A DNA stretch of 64,000 bases from Lepus europaeus (GCF_033115175.1 NC_084836.1:64347097-64411096), one strand, 5' to 3'; positions 34,276 to 46,018 are shown, counted from the first letter of the stretch. Numbers and translations are program-made. Notes: a model not told the origin generated them from the letters alone.

Positions 34276-34761
34276 AAAAAAGGAAGCAGACTGGTTTCCT
34301 GCAGCTTTAACCTTCCTTGTTTGTGGTGATCTGGGTACAGAGTTGTAAGACAAGCTTTCCTCAAATATCCTTGGAAAAACATGCTCAGGACACTAAACTT
34401 GCAGATGGTGCCCACAATGCAGTGCCCCTTCTTCCTAAATCCAGCACTCTTGGTTACAACTCTGCCTCCCTTCCTTGTGCATGTTCACAAAGTAATTCCT
34501 TCTTTCAAGGGCCTATGATGTAAGTGGGAGTAGATGAGAATACTGGCTGTTGTAATAAGACGCATTAAGTGCTGTAATTGACATGATTTACAGGGCCAAG
34601 GAAGCGAATGAGAAGCCTCGGAGTTAGCATATGGAGGAATGTGGGGAAGAGACTTCCTAGAACCTTCTCAAGAGCTCAGCTAATGTCTTCATCAGGTGTA
34701 CATCATCTGAAGTAGTCCACTGTAACCTCATGGCAATGAACTTTCAAAAATCTCTACTCCA
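34276..34761. other. Unassigned sequence
   Basis: No gene or repeat signal beyond the (GAAA)n end of the neighbouring SINE. Confidence 0.5.
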
Positions 34762-35358
34762 GGGGCCGGCATTGTAGCACAAATGGTTAAACTGCTCCTG
34801 GCAGGCATGGCATATCAGAGCGCCAGTTTGAACTCTAGCTGCTTGGCTTTTTTTTTTTTTAAGATTTATTTATTTATTTGAAAGAGTTACACAGAGAAGG
34901 AGAGGCAGAGGGAGAGAAAGGTTTTACATCCACTAGTTCACTCCCCAACTGGCTACAACGGCCAGAGTTGCGCCAATTCTAAGTCAGGAGCTTCTTCTGG
35001 GTCTCTCACATGGGTCCAGGGGCCCAAGGATGTGGGCCATCTTCTGCTGCTTTCCCAGGCTATAGCAGAAAGCTGGATCGGAAGTGGAGCAGCCAGGACT
35101 AGAACCAGTGTCCATATGGGATGCTGGCACTGCAGGCAGCGGCTTTACCCGCTACGCCACAGTGCTGGCCCCTGCTCTGCTTCTGATGGCCCAAGCACTT
35201 GGACCCCTGCCACCATGTGAGAGAGTTCCTCAATCCTGGCTTTGGTCTGACCCAGCCCTGGCCATTGTGGCCATCTGGGGAGTGAACCAGCGGATGGAAG
35301 ATCTCTCTCCCTCTCTTTCTGTTGCTTTGCCTCTCAAATAAATAAATATTTTAAAAAA
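34762..35358 (+). mobile_element. CSINE, older, split by a nested copy
   Basis: Pieces 34762-34847 and 35172-35358 join to one plus copy (GGGGCCGGCATTGTAGC to CAAATAAATAAATA) around the antisense copy 34848-35171. Confidence 0.85.
34848..35171 (-). mobile_element. CSINE, nested
   Basis: T-run, AAGATTTATTTATTTATTTG to GCCACAGTGCTGGCCCC, entirely inside an older plus copy. Confidence 0.9.
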
Positions 35359-35434
35359 TACTCTCTGCCCTATACTTTCTGAGTCCCCTACATATTTATA
35401 TTCAATAGCCTGGCCTATGTGCCGGGTCTCGTCT

Positions 35435-35735
35435 CGTCTTGGAGGAGGCTATTGGAAATTTTTACCCAGCTGTTCCCAGGTCACCCCAAACTCAATGTCC
35501 AAAGCTGACCTCATCCTCTGCACAAATTTCACCCTCCTAAATTTCCTGACTCTGAGCTGCACCCCACATCCAGCCAGTTGCCCAGGAACCTGGGAGGCCT
35601 TGACTTTTTCGTCTCTGTCATCTCACACATATGATTGTTATTGAATCCTTGTCACATTATTTCTCCCCTGGACCGTAGCATCAGCCTTCTAACCTGTCTC
35701 CCCTTATCTGCAGAGCTGCCAAGGGAACCCGTAAA
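35435..35735 (+). mobile_element. L2 ORF2 fragment
   Basis: AATGTCCAAAGCTGACCTCA and AGCCAGTTGCCCAGGAACCT followed by GGGAGGCCTTGACTTTTTCG are the L2 RT-domain segment in sense orientation, decayed. Confidence 0.65.
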
Positions 35736-36482
35736 CAGGCAGCTACCTATCGGGTGAGAGTCTTAAGCATTAGGGTTTAGTACTTTGTCCTTGGTGCCCC
35801 AGGGCCTCAGTGTTTCTCTTCGTGCTGGGTATGTCTTCATGAATAAATAACCAAGTATAAGGGCAGAGGCTTTTGTGCCAGCATTTTTTTGTTTGCAGTG
35901 GTTCATTCTGTCCACTAGGGGTCAGCCTGGCCCACTTAACTGAGATTTCCTTCCTTTTAAGCACAAGAGCCAGTGCCCAGAGGGAGAGATTGTGTGCAGA
36001 AAAGGCAAGCTCTGTGGGTACTTTGCATGTTGGTAGTAACGAGAAAAGTTCTGGGGCTGTGTTTCTGTAGGGCTTCTTGGCTCCCATCCTGCCGTGAGGC
36101 CTGAGGCCGCCTCTGCACTTCCCTCAGGCTGTCACTTAAGATACTCCTCCGTGACTGTGTTCCCCCTTCAGGGAAGAGCTTATCTGTCATGTCTTGTTTC
36201 ATTTCACCCTCCACAGACTGACGCTTTCTCTGATACACTCACCTCCATCGTCCTGACACCTTACCTGCCTCATTGCTAACACACAAGTCCTCAGTCCTTA
36301 ACATTTCCATCAGGAAGTGACAGACCAGAGGGGGAAGGTGTTTCAGACAGAAGGAAGAGCTGAGGCGAAAGCGCTGGGTTATGAAGCAGAACCGAGTGTT
36401 CGCAGAGCCACCAGGAGCACACTCCTGCCCAACTGTCGTGTAGGGGGGACGAGGAGAGCGGGGAGGGGGGAGGTTGGGTCTG
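35736..36482. other. Unassigned sequence
   Basis: No coding exon. Parts may be decayed L2 but the match is too weak to call. Confidence 0.45.
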
Positions 36483-36655
36483 GGGCCGAGCATTTGGCCT
36501 AGCAGTTTCACCTGGGCCCCACATCAGTGTGTGGTGCTCACTCAGCACCTGGCTCCTGCCTCCAGGACAGTGCAGACCCTGGGAGGCAGCACTGATTGGG
36601 AGTTTCCCTCTCTCTCTCTCTCTCTGTCTCTCTCTGCCTCACAAATACATTTTTT
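36483..36655 (+). mobile_element. CSINE, older form, shortened
   Basis: GGGGCCGAGCATTTGGCC joined early to the 3' part; ends in (CT)n and CTCACAAATACATTT. Confidence 0.75.
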
Positions 36656-36970
36656 AAAAGATGCATTTATTTATTTAGCTAGAGAGAGAGAGAGAGAGAG
36701 AGAGATGTCTTCCATTTGCTGGTTCACTGCCCAGATGGCCGCACAGCTGGAGCTGAGCCGAACCAAAGACAGGAGCCAGGAGCCAGGAGCTTCTTCCATG
36801 TTCCCAACGCGGGTGCAGGGGCCCAAGGACTTGGGCCATCTTCTACTGCTTTCCCAGGCCATAGCAGAGAGCTGGATTGAAAGTGGAGCAGCCAGGACTC
36901 GAACCAGCACCCATATGGGATGCTGGCACTGCAGGCAGTGGCTTTACCCATTATGCCACAGCGCCAGCCC
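36656..36970 (-). mobile_element. CSINE, inserted in the tail of the previous
   Basis: AAAGATGCATTTATTTATTT with a (GA)n expansion at 36680-36706, ending GCCACAGCGCCAGCCCC. Confidence 0.9.
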
Positions 36971-37001
36971 CTCAAATAAATTTTTTTAAAAATTTTGATT
37001 G

Positions 37002-37305
37002 TTGCCAGCATTGTGGCATAATGGGTTAAGCAGCTGCTTGCATCACTGGCATCCCATATGGGTGCCGGTTCAAGTCCCTACTGCTTCACTTCCAATCCAG
37101 CTCCCCACTAATGTACCTGGGAAAGCAGTGGAATATGGCCCAAATTCTTGGGCCCCTGCACTCACTTTAGAGACCCAGAAGCTCCTGGCTTCCGCCTGGC
37201 CCAGCCCTAGCCATTTGGGGAGCGAACCAGCAGATGGAAGACCTTTCTCTCCCCGCCCCCATAACTCTGCTCTTCAAATAAATAAAATAAATCTTAAAAA
37301 AATTT
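37002..37305 (+). mobile_element. CSINE
   Basis: TTGCCAGCATTGTGGCATAA to CAAATAAATAAAATAAATC. Confidence 0.88.
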
Positions 37306-37314
37306 ATTAAAAAA

Positions 37315-38150
37315 TGAAAAGTTGAGGCTAGATTATTATGGGCCGTGTATGCCATGGTAAGGAGTTTAGACTCTTCTGGGCATTCAGGAACTGTTGAAGG
37401 AAACTCAGGAGAAGGGCAAATGGCAGGTAGTGAAAATAATGCTGGGGGGCCAGCGCCGTGGCTCACTTGGTTAATCCTCTGCCTGCGGCGCCAGCATCCC
37501 AGTATGGGCACCGGGTTCTAGTCCCGGTTGCTCCTCTTCCAGTCCAGCTCTCTGCTGTGGCCCGGGAAGGCAGTGGAGGATGGCCCAGGTGCTTGGGCTC
37601 CTGCACCCACATGAGAGACCAGGAGGAAGCACCTGGCTCCTGGCTTCGGATCAGCACAGCGCCGGCCGTAGCAGCCATTTAGGGGTGAACCAACGGAAGG
37701 AAGACCTTTCTGTCTCTCTCTCTCACTGTCTAACTCTATCTGTCAAAAAATAAAAATTAAAAATTAAAAAAATAATGCTGGGTGCACATGGAGACTGAAT
37801 CAAAGGGAATGAGATTTGAAATAGGAGCAAACAGGGTCCAAGGCCACTAGAATTCTCAGGTGAGACATGGGGCAGACTCAGCTATCTAAGAGGTAAAATT
37901 GGTTGCTCTTGGTGGCTGACTAGATGGGAGAGACTGGGGAAGGGGTCAAAGCTGTTGGGATGAGAGGAGGGTCATTGGCTCAGCTCTACGCAGGCTGAAG
38001 TGTTTCTGGGACAGTTAAAATGGCCTGTAGTTATACAGATGTAAGTTTCAAGGGCGAGGTGAGTGTGGATGAGGTCATCAGGAAGAGAGTGTAGACTGGA
38101 GGAAGCAGGGAATAAGCTGAAGGTACAACTCGTGGGAAGACCAGTGCAGG
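37315..38150 (-). mobile_element. L2 fragment, antisense, split by a SINE
   Basis: ATGCCATGGTAAGGAGTTTA on the left and GGATGAGGTCATCAGGAAGA with GAGTGTAGACTGGAGG on the right are both antisense L2, in the right order. The CSINE 37445-37768 is inserted between them. Confidence 0.6.
37445..37768 (+). mobile_element. CSINE, intermediate subtype, inserted in L2
   Basis: GGGGGGCCAGCGCCGTGGCT to the tail TGTCAAAAAATAAAAATT. ATAATGCTGG flanks it on both sides (target-site duplication). Confidence 0.92.
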
Positions 38151-38760
38151 AGCTAACACCTCTGCAGTGCTTAGAACAGGACCTGACCCACGTTGAGCAC
38201 TGGTCTGCCTGGCTGGGGGTTGCATCTGACTCCCTAGAGAGGAAGGGGAGAAGGAGGCAGGACCAGGCTGAGCCAATCCCTTTAATACTCTGCTTCTCAG
38301 ATTACCCCATTTCCAACACGTGGCGGCCCTGGTCTGATACAAGTGCTAACTGGAGCCCTTAACCATGGATAGGAGAGGGATGATGCACTCAGAGGTTGGC
38401 GATTGTTCTGGACTTTGCCAGGAGTCAGCAGTCAGCAAAGCATAGCTAGAGAAAGAGAGGGAAGGGAGGTGGGGGCCTCAGGAGCTGGCCAAAGGGGCTG
38501 CTGGGCTGGCTGGTGCTGCGCTGGGCCTTTGTCCTGCTGAAACTGTCCACACAATGGAGCCGGCTTCCATGCTGACCTGGCATTCTGCATGGGAGGCTGT
38601 GCTAGAGATTCTGCATGGTGGAAGCCGAGGTGGGCGGCCACCTGGTCCCCGAGGAGCTCAACTCGGCTGCATATTGAGATGCCAGAGAGGGGGTTCAACA
38701 CCTGATGACAAAAACTATGCTTCTCTGTGCTTCATTCGTGAATTGATTTCTTTTCTTCCT
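38151..38760. other. Unassigned, moderately GC-rich sequence
   Basis: Unique sequence between an L2 remnant and a CSINE; open frames exist on both strands but no protein is recognised. Confidence 0.45.
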
Positions 38761-39069
38761 TTTTTTTTTTTTTTTTTTTTGACAGGCAGAGTTAGTGCGA
38801 GAGACAGAGAGACAGAGAGAAAGGTCTTCCTTCCATTGGTTCACCCCCCAAATGGCTGCAACAGCCGGCGCGCTGCGCCGATCCAAAGCAGGGGCCAGGT
38901 GCTTCCTCCCAGTCTCCCACACAGGTGCAGAGCCCAAGCACTTGGGCCATCCTCCACTGCCTTCCCAGGCCACAGCAGAGAGCTGGCCTGGAAGAGGAGC
39001 AACCGGGACAGAACCAAGAGTACCGGCGCCGCAGGCAGAGGATTAGCCTAGTGAGCCACGGCGCCAGCC
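38761..39069 (-). mobile_element. CSINE, A-tailed-type variant
   Basis: T20, GACAGGCAGAGTTAGTGCGA, head GAGCCACGGCGCCAGCC. Imperfect duplication of about TGAATTGATTTC on both sides. Confidence 0.9.
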
Positions 39070-39595
39070 TCATGAATCGATTTCATTTATGCTTTGATTA
39101 AGGCAGCTAGCTTCATATGCCTATACTGCTAGGGCATATGTCTGTGATCCTCAGACAACCCTGTAACAGCAGTAAGGTGGGCGTTTTTAGGAACTCACAC
39201 TCAGTTTATTCTGTAGGACCTGATGGTAATGATCTGCCTAGGGAGCAGCTGCAGAAAGGTGGGGACTCAGGCCTGGACAACCTTGCAGGTGGCTCGGGTG
39301 ATCACCTGGGACCCACCGTGGAGGAAGCAAGACAAGCAGCTCCATCTGCCAATTCCCTGGGCTGGGTGAGGATGGACCCACTGGCTCCCTGTTAGTATTA
39401 ATTAGGCCTTCATAGCACTCCCTGGGGCAGAGAAACAGGACCTACTTTATTGGAAGGGAGTACACTTAGGATCATTGGTTTCAGATTTAGGAAGAGCTTC
39501 AAAGGTTGATGGTTAATAGACAAGAGATAACTAAGTGTAGAAATACATGGGATGGCAGGATGATCCCTGCTACACGCCGTTAGGGCTTAGAACTG
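39070..39595. other. Unassigned sequence
   Basis: No gene or repeat recognised. Confidence 0.45.
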
Positions 39596-39935
39596 GGATG
39601 CCAGCATAGTGGCACAGTGGGTTAAGGCAGCCTACAATGCTGGCATCCCAATATGAGCACTGACTCGAGTCCTGGTTGTTCCACTTCCGATCCAGCTCTC
39701 TGCTAAAGCTCCTGGAAAAGCAGTGGAAGATGGCCTGAGTGCCTTGGCCCAGTAAGAGACCCGGATAGAGTTTCTGGCTCCTGGCTCCTCGCTTCAGCCT
39801 TTTCCAGCCCCAGCCGTTGTGGCCATTTGGGGAGTGAATCAGCAAATGGAAGGTCTCTTTCTGTCTGTCTGTTTCTTCCTCTCTCCCTTTCTCTCTGCAA
39901 TTTTGTCTGTCAAATAAATAAATAAATCTTTTTAA
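39596..39935 (+). mobile_element. CSINE
   Basis: GGGATGCCAGCATAGTGGCA to CAAATAAATAAATAAATC. Confidence 0.88.
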
Positions 39936-40074
39936 AAAGACTTGCAATAACTTTGTAACTACCCAAGCTTATTTTACAAATCTTGCCTCCATGTCCATTG
40001 TTCCTACTAGAACTGCTTGTCTGCTTACTTAGAGCCAGAAAGAGAGAAAGGTGGAAAATCAATAGTTACATAAA

Positions 40075-40394
40075 TTTTTTATTTATTCACTTGAAAGGCA
40101 GAGAGTGAGAAACAGAGAAAAAGACTCATCTCCCATCTGCTGGTTCACTCTTCAAATGCCTCCAACAGCTAGGGCTGGACCAAGCTGAAGCCAGGAGCTG
40201 GGAACTCCATCTGGAGCTTCCATTTGGGTAACAAGGACCCAACTATTTGAGCCACCACCTGCTGCCTCCCAGGTCTGCGATAGCAGGAAACTGGAATTAG
40301 AAGTGGAACTGAGATTTGGACCAAGGCATTCTGATATGGGATGTGGGTGACCCAAGCAATGTCTTAGCTACCACCATGCCAAAGGCCCACCCCA
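40075..40394 (-). mobile_element. CSINE, older form
   Basis: TTTTTTATTTATTCACTTGA to CCAAAGGCCCACCCC. Confidence 0.85.
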
Positions 40395-40415
40395 ACAGTT
40401 AAACATTTTCTTCAG

Positions 40416-41045
40416 GGGTTGGTGTTGTAATGCAATGGGTTCCACTGCTTGAGACTCCCACATCCCCACAGTGCCAGTTTTGAGTCCTGACTACTCTGCT
40501 TTTTTTTTTTTTTTTAATTTGACAGGTAGAGTCATAGATAGTGAGAGAGAGAGAGACACAGGTCTTCCTTCCGTTGGTTCACTCCCCAAATGGCTGCCAA
40601 GGCTGGCGCTACACAGATCCGAAGCCAGAAGCCAGGAGCCAGGTGCTTCTTCCTGGTCTCTTCTTCCAGGTGCAGGAGCCCAAACACTTGGGCCATCCTC
40701 CACTGCCCTCCCGGGCCACAGTTGAGAGCTGGACTGGAAGAGGAGCAACTGAAACTAGAACCAGGCGCCCATATGGGATGCCGGCACCGCAAGGCGGAGG
40801 ATTAACCAAGTGAGCCATGGCACCAGCCCCTACTCTGCTTCTGACCAGCTCCCATCCAGGGAGGCAGCAGATGATGGCTCAAGGGTTTGGGTCCCTATTA
40901 CCCACAAGGGGGACCCAAATGGAGTTCCTCTTGTCTTTGGTCTGGCCAAGCCTTGGCTGTTGCAGGCATTTGGGGAGTGAAGTAGCAGAAAGATCAATCT
41001 CTTAATCTCTCTCTCTCTCTCTGCCTTTCAAATAACAAATAATTA
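40416..41045 (+). mobile_element. CSINE, older, split by a nested copy
   Basis: Pieces 40416-40500 and 40829-41045. TACTCTGCTT is duplicated at both junctions of the inserted copy. Confidence 0.85.
40501..40828 (-). mobile_element. CSINE, A-tailed-type variant, nested
   Basis: T-run, GACAGGTAGAGTCATAGATA, head GAGCCATGGCACCAGCCCC. Lies inside an older plus copy. Confidence 0.9.
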
Positions 41046-41337
41046 AAGAACTGTTTTTGCAACCCCTAAAGAGAACCCCATATGTAAGAATGGAGTTGAG
41101 TTTAAGCAAAAAGGTGGGATATGCTGTCTAGGAAAAAATGAAGATGAACTAGGGTGTGTCCTAGGTAATCTCAGGGGTGTCAGACCCTGGTAACCCCCTG
41201 TATTCCCAGGCAGCTCCCCCAGAGCACTGCCTTTGCAGATTCTGGTGGCATAGTTGCAAAACCAGCACTGGCACCTTCTCATTGGTTTACTCTGCTTCTC
41301 CTGGGGGGTGGAGATCCTCACTTTAGCTTTCCTCCTT

Positions 41338-41667
41338 AAAAAAAAAAAAATACTTATTTATTCATTGGAAAGGCAGAGTTACAGAGAGAGAAGGAGAGAC
41401 AGGAAGAAAGATCTTCCTTCTGCTGGTTCATTTCCCAAATGGCCACAATGGGGCTGGGCCAGGCTAGGCTGAAGCCAAGAGCTTCATCTAGGTCTCCCAC
41501 ATGGGTGGCAGAGGCCCAGGGGCTTGGGCCACCTTGTTCTGCTTTTTCAGGTGCATTAGCAGGGAGCTGGATCAGAAGTGGGGCAGCCAGGACTCAAACC
41601 AGCACCCATATGGGATGTGGGCACTGCAGGAAGCAGCTTAACCCACCATGGCACAGTGCTGGTCCCT
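41338..41667 (-). mobile_element. CSINE
   Basis: ATACTTATTTATTCATTGGA to GGCACAGTGCTGGTCCC. Confidence 0.88.
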
Positions 41668-41790
41668 TAGCTTTTCTCTACTTCTTGGGCTCCTGAAACA
41701 CAGCTTCATGAAGATGGTCAGGAAGCAGAAGGCTGAGTCTCTGCCTTCACTGTGAGCATCTCTGGTTGACAGGAGTCATTATCAGATCAT

Positions 41791-41955
41791 ACGCCAAGTA
41801 CCTGTGCCCCTACCACCTGCATGGGAGACCTGGATGGAGCTCCAGGTTCCTGGCTTCACCCTGTACCAGACCTAGCTGTTGCCATTTGGGGAGTGAACCA
41901 GCAGTTGGAAGATTCTCCTCTCTCTCTCTCTTCAAATAAATAAAACAAATGTTTT
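41791..41955 (+). mobile_element. CSINE, 3' half only
   Basis: Begins in the body (AAGTACCTGTGCCCCTACC) and ends CAAATAAATAAAACAAATG. Confidence 0.75.
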
Positions 41956-42207
41956 TTAAAAAAATGCAGATTTGGGAGGTAGAGAACTATTTCTTCTCTC
42001 TATTGACAACATCTTTCTGTTGAAGACCTTGCTAAGTCCCAGGCTACCCAAGGGGTGGCTTCTTCTCTGACTGCTCCCCTATTCTTTCCTGCAGTCCTTC
42101 CGACTTCTTCCTGGGCCAGGTGCTTGGAGGTTCACAGGTGCAGAATTAAGAAGATGGGACTTGTTTGAAGTTTTTAATTTAATTTTAATTTTTAAAAAGA
42201 TTTATTT

Positions 42208-42571
42208 GGGCCGGCGCCGCAGCTCACTAGGCTAATCCTCCGTCTTGCGGCACCGGCACACCGGGTTCTAGTCCCGGTCGGGGCACCGATCCTGTCCCGG
42301 TTGCCCCTCTTCCAGGCCAGCGCTCCGCTGTGGCCAGGGAGTGCAGTGGAGGATGGCCCAAGTGCTTGGGCCCTGCACCCCATGGGAGACCAGGAGAAGC
42401 ACCTGGCTTCTGCCTTTGGATCAGCACGGTGCGCCGGCCGCAGCGCACCTACCGCGGCGGCCATTGGAGGGTGAACCAACGGAAAAGGAAGACCTTTCTC
42501 TCTGTCTCTCTCTCTCACTGTCCACTCTGCCTGTCAAAAATAAAAAAATAAAATAAAATAAATAAATAAAT
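42208..42571 (+). mobile_element. CSINE, A-tailed subtype, 14-base target-site duplication
   Basis: AAAAGATTTATTTG occurs at 42194-42207 and 42572-42585. The target was the A-rich end of a minus CSINE. The tail is an (AAAT)n array. Confidence 0.95.
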
Positions 42572-42572
42572 A

Positions 42573-42833
42573 AAAGATTTATTTGAAAGGTGGAGTTACA
42601 GGGAGAGAGAGGAAGAAAAGGGGAGGGGAGAGAGAGAGAGAGAGAGAGAGATCTTTCATCTACTGGTTTGAAAGCCAGGAGCCTGGAAACCATCCAGGTT
42701 TCCCATGTGGGTGGCAGGGCCATTGTCTGCTGCTTTCCCAAGCATATTAGCAGGGAGCTGGGTCGGAAGTGGAGCAGCTGGGACTCAAATCGGTTCTCAA
42801 ATGGGATGCTGGTACTGCAGGCAGCAGTTTAAC
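42573..42833 (-). mobile_element. CSINE, head lost
   Basis: AAAGATTTATTTGAAAGGTG with a (GA)n expansion to GGCAGCAGTTTAACTGGC; the final head bases are missing. Confidence 0.85.
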
Positions 42834-42994
42834 TGGCTCCTTTGTTAAAGTTCTTTAAGGGAAGAGAGCAAGTTAGTGAGAACAAAGAGCAGGATTCGAG
42901 AAGGTCTGAGGCGGCCTGATCTTGTCTCCCTCTTCTCCTTGCTCTCCCCAACCCCAGCTATCTGCAGAGCCAGTGTTGTTGTTGTTTTTTACAA

Positions 42995-43320
42995 ATAAAA
43001 AGATTTATTTTATTTAATTGAAAGACAGAATTACAGAGAGAGGTAGAGACAGAGAGAGAGGTGTTCCATCTGCTGGTTCACTCCCCCAGATGGCTGCAAT
43101 GGCCAGAGCTGCATGGATCCAAAGCCAGGAGCCAGGAGCTTCTTCCAGGTCTCCCACGTGGGTGCAGGGGCCCAAGCACTTGGGCCATGTTCTATTGCTT
43201 TCCCAGGCCATAGCAGAGAGCTGGATCGGAAGAGGAGCAGCCGGGACTCAAACCAGTGCCCATATGGTATGCTGGCGCTTCAGGCCAGGGTGTTAACCTG
43301 CTGTGCCACAGCGCCATCCC
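42995..43320 (-). mobile_element. CSINE, full length
   Basis: AAGATTTATTTTATTTAATT to GCCACAGCGCCATCCCC. Confidence 0.92.
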
Positions 43321-44168
43321 CCCCCCCCTTTTTTTTTTTTGAGAGTAGTTCCAGCCGAAGGTTTTGGTGCCCTAATCTCTGTATGGGTAGTCCTTGGCAT
43401 CTCATGCCCCAGTGGGAGCTCCGTGCCAGGCACAGTGGCTCACCCCCTGCTGCTGGCCCCAGCAGAGCGGCTGGTGGCAGTCAGCTGGCCAAGGCTTTTG
43501 GCGAGGTTGGTGAGGCCCAGGCAAGTCTGGGCACTGCTCTCCAGACAGCTGATGTCCTGGACCAGAGCACGGGAGCCATCCCATCCCGGTTCTCTTCTAC
43601 CTGAAGCTATCCCAGGCAGCTGCAGCCCAGCTGGCCACTCAAACAAGCCACAGGCCTCTCTCTGGATAGGGCAACCTCATGCAGGTAGTGAGAGTGGTGA
43701 ATGGATAGGACTATAAAGAGAGAGTGAAATAAGGAAGATCCATGCTCTGTGCATACTCTCCCTAAACCATGCTCGATACAAAGCATAAAGGCCAATGAGT
43801 TCGATTCAGCAACTCAGGAATTTGGATGACTTGTTGCAGAACCTTTGCTCAAAGCTTCCTGGATGGGTAGATGGTGGGTCCTGGGGGAGAGTGGGAGATG
43901 TCCTCCCACCCCTGGTCCTGGCACCTGTAGTCCATCTAGGTGAGCAGAAGGAGTCCTGTAGGCCGGGCTCTGGGCATGGAGTTTCCTCCACTTTCCAGTT
44001 TGTACTCACCATCAGCAATGGGAAGCAGGTGGGCCAGGCAGTCGGCGGTGGGCTTCTCACTGGAATCAGTAAGAGCCTCACGCATACCAAGCAGGAGCTT
44101 GGGAAAAGCGGGATTCTACTTCTCAAGGGAGACACAGCATTTTTGTTTTGTCTAAAAACAATAGTCTA
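43321..44168. other. Unassigned GC-rich sequence between SINEs
   Basis: 847 bases outside any repeat I know. It has codon-like stretches in more than one frame (for example SQLAKAFGEVGEAQASLG near 43.49 kb) but no long intact frame or splice pattern. It could be an old pseudogene or regulatory DNA. Confidence 0.35.
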
Positions 44169-44862
44169 GGGTAGGCATTTGGTCTAGCAGTTAAGGTGCC
44201 CATATGAGCCACCAATGTGGTAAATAAGTTAAGCCATTGCCTATGACACTGGCATCCCATATAAGTGCCAGTTAGGGTCCCAGGTCCTGGCTACTCCACT
44301 TCTAATCCAGCTCCCTGCTAATGTGCCTGGGAAAGCATCAGAAGATGGCTCAAGTACTTGGGTTCCTACCGCCCACATGGGAGACCCAAATGGAGTTCCA
44401 GGCTCTTGGCTTTGGCCTAGCCCAGGGGAATAAACCAGTGGATGGAAGGTCCCTTCCCACTCCCACTCCTCTAACTCTGCTTTTATGTTTTTTTAAAGGT
44501 ATTTATTTATTTGAAAGTCAAAGTTACAAAGAGAGAGAAGGAGAGGCAAAGAGAAACAGAGGTCTTCCATCTGATGGTTCACTCCCCAATTGGCTGCAAC
44601 AGCTGGAGCTGTGTCAATCCAAAGCTAGGAATCAGGAGCTTCTTCCGGGTCTCCTACTTGGGTGCAGGGGCAAAGGAATTGGGCCATCTTCTACTGCTTT
44701 CCCAGGCCACAGCAGAGAGCTGGATCTCAAGTGGAGCTGCCAGGACTTGAACCGGCACCCGCATGGGATGCCAGTACTGTAGGCAGCGGCTTTACCTACT
44801 ATGCTACAGTGTCGGGCCCCTAATTCTGCTTCTCAAGTAAATTCTAAAAATTTTCTTTAAAA
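44169..44862 (+). mobile_element. CSINE, older, split by a nested copy
   Basis: Head of one older form (44169-44212) joined to a second body to 44483, resumed at 44821-44862. TAACTCTGCTTTT before and TAATTCTGCTTCT after mark the insertion point. Confidence 0.78.
44484..44820 (-). mobile_element. CSINE, nested
   Basis: AAAGGTATTTATTTATTTGA to GCTACAGTGTCGGGCCCC. Confidence 0.9.
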
Positions 44863-44941
44863 AAAATATGATGGGCTTGGATTAAGTTCTATGGAGGGGG
44901 CATTCAATATTTGATAAATAATAAAGGGGAGAGGTTTTTTA

Positions 44942-45253
44942 AAAAAATATTTATTTTATTTATTTGAAAGAGTTACAGAGAGAGGTAGAGACAGAGAGAG
45001 AGGTCTTCCATCTGCTTGTTCACTCCCCAGATGGCTGCAACAGCAGGAGCTGCACCAATCCAAAGCCAGGAGCATCTTCCGGGTCTCCCACGTGGGTTCA
45101 GGCCCAAGTACTTGGGCCATGTTCTATTGCTTTCCCAGGCCATAGTAGAGAGCTGGATCGGAAAAGGAGCAGCCGGGACTCAAACCGGTGCACATATGGG
45201 ATGCCGGCGCTTCAGGCCAGGGCTTTAACCCATTGTGCCACAGTGCTGACCCC
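44942..45253 (-). mobile_element. CSINE, with target-site duplication
   Basis: GGGAGAGGTTTTT precedes and follows the copy (about 44928 and 45255). Confidence 0.93.
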
Positions 45254-45410
45254 AGGGAGAGGTTTTTAACAACAAATAAAGAAATCTAAGCATTTTATGT
45301 GGTGTCTATGAAGAACTAAATTAGATGCCCCTCTGTTCTGAATTAAGAGGTTGTAAGTTTGGTGGGTACAAACCCCTTCCCTTTAATAAAACTCTCATTA
45401 ATGGCTCTTG

Positions 45411-45721
45411 ATTTTTTTTTGACAGGCAGAGTGGACAGTGAGAGAGAGAGAGAAAGGTCTTACTTTTCCGTTGGTTTACCCCCAATGGCCTCTGCGGTCA
45501 GTGCGCCGCGCTGATCTGAAGCCAGGAGCTTCCTCCTGGTCTCCCATGCGGGTGCAGGGCCTAAGGACTTGGGCCATCCTCCACTGCACTCCTGGGCCAC
45601 AGCAGAGAGCTGGCCTGGAAGAGGAGCAACCAGGACAGAATCTGGCACCCCGATCAGGACTAGAACCCAGGGTGCCGGCGCCGCAGGCAGAGGATTAGCC
45701 TATTGAGCCGCGGTGCCGGCC
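45411..45721 (-). mobile_element. CSINE, A-tailed subtype, with target-site duplication
   Basis: AATGGCTCTTGATTTTT on the left and AATGGCTCCTGATTTTT on the right differ at one base, so the insertion is modestly old. Confidence 0.95.
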
Positions 45722-45734
45722 AAATGGCTCCTGA

Positions 45735-45985
45735 TTTTTAAATGCTTTACTCTGTGCCAGGCACAATGCCTGTATTAACTTATTCAACCCAGAGAAGACT
45801 AGAGGCTGAGAGATCTTACACTAACTGACTCAACAAATGTTTATTTACGGAGTGCTGCATGTCAAGCATCAGGTATGCAGGGTGAACAAATTGGGCCTGG
45901 TGCCTGCCCTCCTGGACTTTATGTCTGATGGGGAAAACTTGAACTTGTACCTAGAAAGTGGTGAAGAAGGGTTCTCATTATCGCT
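45735..45985 (-). mobile_element. L2/MIR-type 3' end, antisense
   Basis: ACTGACTCAACAAATGTTTA, then a degraded size-and-stage stretch, then TGCCTGCCCTCCTGGACTTT follows the antisense L2 3' terminus. Confidence 0.5.
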
Positions 45986-46018
45986 GGGGTCCTTGATGAG
46001 TTTTGGTTACACAGAATT

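Noticed and set aside
38554-39051. Long open frames through SINE bodies, including this 165-codon one and those at 36474-36989 and 43113-43604
   Set aside because: The CSINE consensus is GC-rich and open in several frames; the peptides recur ([29 protein letters not shown] types) at dozens of sites as repeat translation, not genes.
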